DNA of 64,000 nt from Nelumbo lutea (taxonomy: Eukaryota; Streptophyta; Magnoliopsida; Proteales; Nelumbonaceae). The stretch is from assembly GCA_022828595.1 (NCBI GenBank), contig JAKGHH010000003.1, positions 13,082,934 to 13,146,933 of the forward strand, read 5' to 3'. The notes below the pieces were generated by a model, which did no database searches, was not told the origin of the DNA, and worked only from the letters and a program-made list of their open reading frames with translations. Within the stretch, counting starts at the first letter, position 1. Each line of letters opens with the position of its first letter. Positions 44,901 to 53,900 of this stretch are shown here, piece after piece. A program made the translations under genes and the position numbers.

Positions 44901-47900
44901 TTTATATTTAAGAGACATATCAAGATACACTTTGGAAATACATGGATACGGTGGAAAAATTAAGATATGTATGGATACACTAGGGGAAGTTGGATAAATC
45001 CCAAATCTAGCTGGAGAGCTATAAGGGCAGCAATAGCTTGGGCAATATGGGAAGAAAAAAATAACCATATTTTTCAAGACAAGGTGAAGACATAGGAGGG
45101 AATTAATTGACAGCATTTCTTTTAGGGGTGCACACTGGGTAGAAACTTTGGAAATGTTCAAGGATGTTCCTGTTGATGCTATCATTAGAAACTGGATTGC
45201 AGCGGTGAATTCTTCAACCTCAAGGGCAAGGGCTGTTTTACAGGACATTTGGGCTCCATCAACTACTCAAAGACTGAAGCTAAACTTTGATTGGAGCTCA
45301 TTTGGTAACCTCGGTCTGTCTGGTATTGGTGGAGTAATAAGAGATGGAGAAGGGAGAGTGGCGGTGTTATTTTCAGGGCCAATAGAAGAAGTGACTCTCT
45401 CAGGGCTGACGTTTCAGCTCTCCTCCAAGGGCTGAGATTGGCAAAACAACTGGGCCTCCAACAAATTGAAGTGGAGAGGGTCTCAAATCTGGTGATAGGG
45501 TGGTTACAAACAGGCAGCATGGGAATTTGGGTCCACAGGGAGGCCTTGAGGTAGAGTAGAAGCTTAAGGGGAGCTAGGTGCAACTGTTACATGGGTTAGA
45601 AGATCAGTAAATGACTTGGATGGTACACTACCCAAACAAGGGACAAATAAGGCTGATTTGTTTTGGGCTGAAATGTAATTAAATCCTTTTGGGGGTGGAT
45701 TTGGGGGTGGGGGGGGGTGGTTAGAGTCGTTTAATGGGAGTAGGTGGAGTGAGTTAAAGAGTTACTTAGATTAAATAAGCTAAAAAACAGGTTGGTATCA
45801 CAGATCTGTATCAGTTTGTATTATCCTTATTGACCAATATGCACCAATAGATAACCAATGTGTGAGCATAACAACCCATACTAATGGATACGGGTGGAAT
45901 GCAGCAAAACCATGCTATTCCACCCATGCCATGTGCCAATTAGGCTGAAATTTGATACATATGAGGCCATATTGACCGATACATACCAATATACTAAACG
46001 TTGTCTATAGCCTATATAAAAAGAGAGCTTCATATCCCAACTTTAGTCTATGTTCAAACATTTACATGCCCACAATACCCCTGGCTATGTATACAATTTC
46101 CAATTCTACCATTGTCCATCATCTCCACTCCCCCCTTCTTAGTGACCTCTTACACGTGCATTTGCACATGCCATTGAACTAGTTAAAGACTTTAAGGAAA
46201 ACTTCAATGGTATAGTTGCCAAAAAAATCAGAAATAAACACATGAAACTCTTTTCCAGATTGAAAGTTAGTACATCTATGATCTATGTAAATATACAAAA
46301 TGTTTCCATATATTGGCAATGAAATAGATAAATTAAGTAAAAGGTATAGTTATGTCTTAAGGGCATCTAACTTATGACAGCTATACATGCATTAGCTTGA
46401 AATTTTAAGAAATTTAATTCTTTATAAAAAATACTACTGATGAGGAACAAACAGGAAACAGATCATACTCGCAATAATATTTGATTTGGAGAAAGAGGCA
46501 ACGTTTGCTTTTTTACTATAAGGTTGCCAGTGAAAGTGTACAGTGAATTATTTGGTTGTTCACATTGTATTTCACCTGCAAGCAAAAAGAAACTTTATAA
46601 GAGAAATAGCAAATACAACAAGCAAGTAAATGAACTTGCAAGTGATAGAAGAGTACCCACTCAACAAACTGGAACTCTCAACTTCTGGGTACAAATGAAT
46701 CATAATTGTAATAAAATTACAAATTTTAGCCAAATGTAACTATACAATTTTTATGGATGTTCTGTTCTAATAATCAACAGAATATTAGAATTTTATTGCA
46801 GGAATTAAAAAAAAAAAGCTCCTTGTTATTCAAGGAATGGAAGTGGATAGGCATGATAGAAATGCATATGCGGTAATTTTAAGTATAAAAAATTATGTTT
46901 TAAAAACTGACATGGAAATGATATTGTTTTTTTCCGTCTAAGTGGCAGGTAAGCAATTCAACAATTTATGTCAAATGAGTCAATTAATGATGCTATAATT
47001 AAATAATAAAAATCAAAAGAAGATAAAATTACAAAACATTACAAAATATAAAGAAAATTTGGGCAAATCTCTATTATTATATATTTGTCATATTATACAA
47101 AACTAAGTATGATAAATAAGAAGTATTTTTGTTAATGAAGGAAAGGGAATTCGAAATTCGAAATAGATCCAGAAATGAAACCATTTTCCTGTCTAGGTAG
47201 CGGGTCAGTGGTTCAACCATTCAGGCCAAATGGTTCAATCCATTTGTCATAGTTAAATAATAAAACTTTTACAAATAGAAAAAAATACAAAGAATGATGG
47301 AAAATATAAAATAAGTAAAAAAAAAGTTTGGGCGCATCTCTAATATATTAATCATACTAAACAAAATAAGTGTGGTAAACAAGAATTATTTTTATTAATG
47401 ATGTACATGAAATATAAAATTTGAACCAATATGAAAATGATAACCTGTTTATGTGGCAGGTCACTGATTCAACCTTCTAGGTCAAATGGGTCAATGCATG
47501 ATGTCATAAATAAATAACAAAAAATTAAAAGTAGATAAAAATATAAAAAAATTATAAAAATATAGAAATTTTATAGAAAATTTTGTACACATCTCTAACA
47601 TTATAGATTTGCCATGTTAAAAATAAATATGATAAATAATATTATTTTTATTAATAATGGATATGGAATACAAACAAGGGGTAACGCATATCGGAAAACA
47701 AAGAGAGTGGAGCTGATCATTGAAACAAAGAGATTCATTTTCGAGCAGGAATGAACAAGGGGTAAGGCTTATCTAAAAATCAGGGAAGGTAGTAGGGCTA
47801 CGATCTTTTTACCAGAGGAAGCCTATTTCTAGTTGAAAGGCTTTGTAGATGGAACAATTAACTCTATCAAGGAAGAAGGTTCGAAAAATTCAATCGGATG

Positions 47901-50900
47901 CTCCGGAAAAAGATTTGAAGTGGTATTGAGGAAAGGGGAAGGGAGTAGGGCTACGATTTTAAGTTGTCACGTGGGTCAGGAAAGGGGAAGGGAGATGGTA
48001 GATGAAAACTCCCATCTATCATCTTCCGAAAACATCCTGGCCGAACTGAAACAGGTATAGAAACGCCGCGCAGAGAGAGAAACTCAATCTCTATGTTGGG
48101 TCCCTCGTCGGGGTGTTGAGGAACAGGACCGTTGTGCAGCAGATCGCCCTAATCCACGCTACTTGAGGGACATAAAAGAAGAAAGGGATGAGGAAGACCA
48201 AGGGTGGATAAGTTGTAGCTTAGAGAGTGATTTTGAGGAGGAGAGTTCATACGAGATTTCAAGCTTTGAAAGTCTGGAAGATGAAGGTTTCCAAGAAGAT
48301 CATAATAAGGAGTCCCTAAATTTGGATTGCCTATTCCGTGGAGATTTGATGGGAGAACAATAAGAGAACATGGAGGTATGGATGAGCAAAACAGAAGCTA
48401 ACAACAGAGCAACTCATATCCAAATAGGTGGGGTGGGGGGCAAATCCAATGCCCAAAAGTGGACAAGACTCTGCCAAGTTTTAGTGCTTTACGAGAAACC
48501 GAGGTGTTAGCTCACGTTAACCCACAATTGAACAAGGACACATCATAGAGAGGTAGACAATCAGGTAAGGGAAGCAGTCCTTGTGAGAACCCGAATGACG
48601 GGGAATATTTCTCTCCAAAACGAGGAGACAGAGAACTCCAATCTTGATTTACAGGGCTTGACAACCAACTGTCCTCCTGTAACCCCAACTATATTTTCTT
48701 AGACGAACCCAGGTAACTCTGCTAACTTTGTACATTTAGCTTTTGCTACTGATGCGACAGTTGTGTCACTTGTTCCAGATTCCCTTCCCAGTCCAAAATT
48801 AGAAGCCCATGGGGAGAAGGCCACACTGAGACCTCAGGGAGAGGAGGGAAAGGTGATGGTGGAGGAAACATCAAGGGATAAAAGAATTTGGGGAATCATT
48901 GAGAGTATAATGGGTGAAATCGAAAAAGTGAACTACAAAGGAAAGTTACAACTGGGACTGAAATGGGTTGTAGTGCGGAGAAGGAGGTTAGAATTGAGGA
49001 GAGGACTAGAACTGAAGAGAACAGAATTTTAAGAAGAAAGGAGACTAGGAAGGAAGATTTGATAGCAAAATTTGTGGGAAAGTTGGGATGTAAACTAAAG
49101 AATCCAAATGATCTAAAAGCTTTTCTAATAAAAAGAAAGGAGGAGAGCAAGATTAAGAAAAGAAAATTGAGTGAAGTTGAGAGGTTAAAAAGAGATATTG
49201 AGGGGGATAAGAAGTTTGGGGTGAGAGGGGATAGAAGGAAAGGGATTACATAGATATCTAGTGGTTTTAGGGTTGATTTCTAAAGTTGAAATGAGAATCC
49301 TAAGCTGGAATGTGAGGGGTTTGGGTAGCGCGAGGAAGAGAGAAATCCGGATGTGGTGTTAATTCTGAGTCTAAAAGAATGGACTTTGATAGCAAGTGGG
49401 TAAGGAGTGTCTGGAGATCTAGGGGGAGCCTCGGGTGGGATCGTAACATTGTGGAAAGAAGATGTGATGGTAGGTCTAGAGGAACAAATAGGTGATCATT
49501 CAGTTTCTTTGAAGTTCAGGCAAGTGGAAGATGGTTTTTAATGGGTTTTAACAAATGTATATGGCCCCAACGACTATAGGCAGAGGAAGAAATTATGGGA
49601 AGAATTGAGTGATATTAGGGGCCTTTGGGAAGGGCCTTGGTGGTGGGGGGGGGGGGGGACTTTAACGTAGTGAGATTCACAAAGGAAACCAACAACTCCA
49701 AACAAAGAGTGACAACCAGTATGAGAAATTTCAATCAAATTGTCGATACTTTTGAGCTTAAGAAATTTCTGATTCAAAGCAATATCTACACATGATCCAA
49801 CCTTCAATCTAACCCAATATGCTCTAAGTTAGATAGGTTCTTGTTCTCGACAAATTGGGAAGAGTATTGGGGTAACCTAACTTCTAGGGCACTCCCTAAA
49901 CTCCATGCCACTGGCCTATAGTGTTGTGTAAGGAGGATTTGAGAGGAGGTAGACTTACTCCCTTTAGGTTCGAGAATATGTGGTTGATCCATCCGGGATT
50001 CATTGAGAAGATCAGACAATGGTGGGAACGATACAATCCATCAGTAGAATGAGAGGGTATGAGATTCCACAAGAAGATCCAGTTCCTTAAATCCCAAATA
50101 AAGGAGTGGAACCGTCTGGAGTTTGGAAGAGCGGAGGAAAGAAAGAAGATTCTAATGGAGCAGATTGAGGAATTGAACTTGAAGGAGGAAAGGGGTTCTT
50201 TTGGAGAGGAAGACAGAGAGTTAAGATGGAGAGTGAGGAAGCAACTAAAGGATCTCTTGTTGCAGGAAGAAATAAGTTGGAGACAGAAGTCTAGATGTAA
50301 ATGGTTAAAGGAGGGAGATAGAAACACTAGGTTTTTTCACTCTATAGAAAATAGTAGAAGAATGAAGAATTTCATATCTAAGCTAGAAGTTGAAGGAGCT
50401 GTTCTTTCCCACTAGACAGAAATAGCAAAGGCATTTGCAAATCACTTAAAATATATTTTTGGAAGGCCTTTAAATGAGAAGGTTTGGGTGGAGGGGCTGG
50501 AATGGCCAACTCTTAGTTTAGAGAACAGAGAGGGGTTAGAGAAGAATTTTGATCTAGAGGAGATAACGGATATCTAAGCTAGAAGTTGAAGGAGCTGTTC
50601 TTTCCCACTAGACAGAAATAGCAAAGGCATTTGCAAATCACTTAAAATATATTTTTGGAAGGCCTTTAAATGAGAAGGTTTGGGTGGAGGGGCTGGAATG
50701 GCCAACTCTTAGTTTAGAGAACAGAGAGGGGTTAGAGAAGAATTTTGATCTAGAGGAGATAACGGAAGTAGTGTTTTCAATGGATAGGATGAAAGATCCA
50801 GGCCCAAATGGCTTCATAATGGCATTTTATTAGGATTGTTGGGATATTGTGAAGCAGGATCTAGTGTCGATTTTTGAGGAGTTTCACAGAAGGGGAATTA

Positions 50901-53900
50901 TTAATCGGGACTTAAATTCCACATTCATTGCATTGGTTCCAAAGAAGAAAGAGGCATCACAACCAAGGGATTTCAGACCGATTAGTTTGGTGAATAGTCT
51001 ATACAAGATAATTGCAAAAGTGTTGTCTCTAAGGATAAAAAAGTTCTTCCTACCATTATTGCATCCAACCAAGGTGCTTTTGTGAAGGGAAGGTAGATCA
51101 CTGATCAAATTTTGATTGTGAATGAGAGTTTGGAGAGTTTTAGGAATTCCAAGAGGGAGTGGTATGCAAATTAGACTTAGAGAAGGCTTATGACCTAGTT
51201 GATTGGTCCTTCTTGATGGAGGTGACGAGAAGTTTTGGCTTTGGAGACAGATGGTGTAGATGGATTTAGGGTTGTGTTAGGAGTTGCCATTATTCGATCT
51301 TGGTGAATGGAACTGCGGTGGATTTCTTTCCGGCCGTGAGAGGAATAAGACAAGGTGATCCGCTGTCCCCCTTTCTTTTCACTCTAATTGCAGATGTCCT
51401 GGGGAGACTAATCCATAGAGCTTATTCGAGAAACTTAATAAAAGGATGGAAAGTTGGAAGAGGGAAGTACCACTTACACACTTGCAGTTTGCAGATGACA
51501 CAATCCTGTTTTGTGAAGGAGGGGACTTAAATTGGATCAGAAATTTAAAATTAACAATACAACTCTTTGAGCATATGTCTAATCTTAGAGTGAACTTCAA
51601 CACGAGTTGCTTGGTGGGAGTGAATTTGGAAGAGAGGGAAGTAAGTGAATGTGCAGGTTTGTTAGGGTGTGCAATTTCGGATTGGCCTTCATTTATTTGG
51701 GCCTCCCCCTAGGAGATAACCCCAGGAATGAAAGCTTTTGGAATCTGGTAGTAGAGAGATTTGAGAAAAGGCTTGCCACTTGGAGGAAAAATTATCTTTC
51801 TTTAGGGGGGAGAATCACCCAGATTAGGTCTACCCTAACTAATCTTCCTGTTTACTTCATGTCAGTGTTTAAGATTCCCACAAAGGTCTCTAACAGGGTG
51901 TAAAAATTAATGAGGACTTTTTATGGGAACCAGGAGTAGAGAAGAAAGACCATAGGGTGAGTTGGGAAGTGGTAACTAGGAGCAAGAAGCTAGGGGGGCT
52001 TGGGATTGGGAATATTAGGAAAAGAAACATGGTATTGTTGGGGAAATGGTTGCAGAGGTTTCCATTGGAAAGGGACAAATTGTAGGTTGTGGCTAGAATA
52101 CATGGGCTGGATGAAAACGACTGGGATCTAGGAATTTTGGCAAGGGCTATTGCTGCTTCCCCGTGGAAAGCCATTCATGATCTGCTTCCAGTTTTTCCCC
52201 TTGGATCAAGTATGATCTGAACTCTGGTAATCGAATAAAATTTTGGGAGAAAATTTGGGTTGGGGACTTACCCCTGACAGACCAATTTCCCTCTTTGTTT
52301 GCTTTGCCAGGTTTGAAAAATTAAACCATATCCTCTTTCTTAGTTTCTTCTGATTCTTCTTCTGGGTTTGGGTGGAATCCGAACCTGAGAAGGGCAATTA
52401 GGGATACAAATTTGGGTTGTATTTCATCTTTGCTACCCATCCTTGAAAATGTTTTCTTGAACCCTAGTAAGGAAGACACTAGAGTCTAGACCCCTTCCTC
52501 CTCCGGCTCCTTCTCTTGTGCTTCGTTTTTTGAGACCTTAGTTCAGCCTACTATTCCTCCTGGGTTGTCCTTCCCTGTCAAAGAAATTTGGAGCAAACCC
52601 ATTCCTACTTGGGTTGGTAGTTTTTGTTGGGAAATTTTCCCGGAAAGAATTAACACAAATGACTTGCTACAAAGAAAGAGGACCAATTGTTGTTTACTTC
52701 CCAATAGGTGTAATCTTTGCAGAGCTGATAGGGAAATGAGTTACCACATTATGGTTACTTGTCCGGTTCTAAAACTGTTTGGGAGTGGGTGTTTTCCCTT
52801 TTTGGGTGTACTTGGAATCCCCCCATGATTGTGCCATGCTTGTTCTCTCCCTCGTTCTATAGATGGCTTAAGAAAAGGGAGAAGGTTATGTGGAGAAGCA
52901 TTAGGGCTGCAGTGTGCTGGTCAATATGGGAAGAGAGAAACTCACAAATATTTTCAGACAAGGAAAGAACCACAGAAAACTTAATAGAGCTGATACACTT
53001 AAGGGTAGCTCACTGGCTGAATTCTATGGAGATATTCTCTGAATTTTCTGTGGCTGACTTATTGAGAAAGTGGAAAGAGGTAGCTACCTCTGCTCTTTGT
53101 ATGAGGACCTATAGACCAGACCCTCTTGGACCCCCCCCCCTCCTGCTGGATTCATAAAACTGAATTTTGATGGAAGTAGCTTACGGAATGCAGGGCCTTT
53201 TGGGATTGAGGTGTGTTCAAGAATGAGGAGGGGATTATTACTGCCATGTTCTCAGGGCCAATTGGAGAGGGTGACTCTCTTAGGGCCAAGATTCTAGCAG
53301 TTCTTGAAGGAATCCAAAGAACAAGAGAATTAAGCATCAGATGCTTAGTTATTGAAGGGGACTCGGAGGTGGTGATTAGGTGGATGAAAGGAGACAACAG
53401 TGGTTTGTGGTGATACAGCAATGAAAAGAAAAAAAAAATGGCTGAGTAAGTATATAGAGGTGAAGTACAGTTGGGTGAAGAGAAGTGCTAACTCAATGGC
53501 TGATAGCTAAGCAAGGGGTGGCTAAGGAATCTCTGTTTTGGGCTAATTTTTAGTTTGTTCTTTATCCTTTTGTTGCTGGGGAGTTAAGATAGTTTACCTC
53601 CCCCTTTTCTGTAATTAATGTTTCACAAATATTATTCATTAATAAAGCTTTCTGTTATTGATTAAACCCTAATAAATAAGAAAATAATAAAAAGAAATTA
53701 GTATATAAACACACAAAATGATTATTTTAGTTTAATAATGTCTATTTTATAATTATAATCTCAAAAAAAAAAGAATAAAAAAGTATTTTATAGTAGGAAG
53801 TAGAAAACTACTTGGCGATTAGGCAAGGCAAACCTCAAAGGGTGCCTTGTCGCCTTGACAACTAGGGGCGGCAACAAGCCGAGCTTTTCATGAGCTGCTC

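Larger units (their letters stand above)
47690..53655 (+). mobile_element. Nearly full-length but decayed L1-type LINE
   Basis: About 6 kb in the 8.5-kb flippase intron, antisense to the gene. Order: ORF1 remnants (47833-49253), AP-type endonuclease (49291-50030), RT (50059-51900), zf-RVT (52565-52820), RNase H-like domain (53155-53420), AT-rich 3' end. Many stops and frameshifts plus a 196-bp duplication in the RT region make it inactive. Confidence 0.85.
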
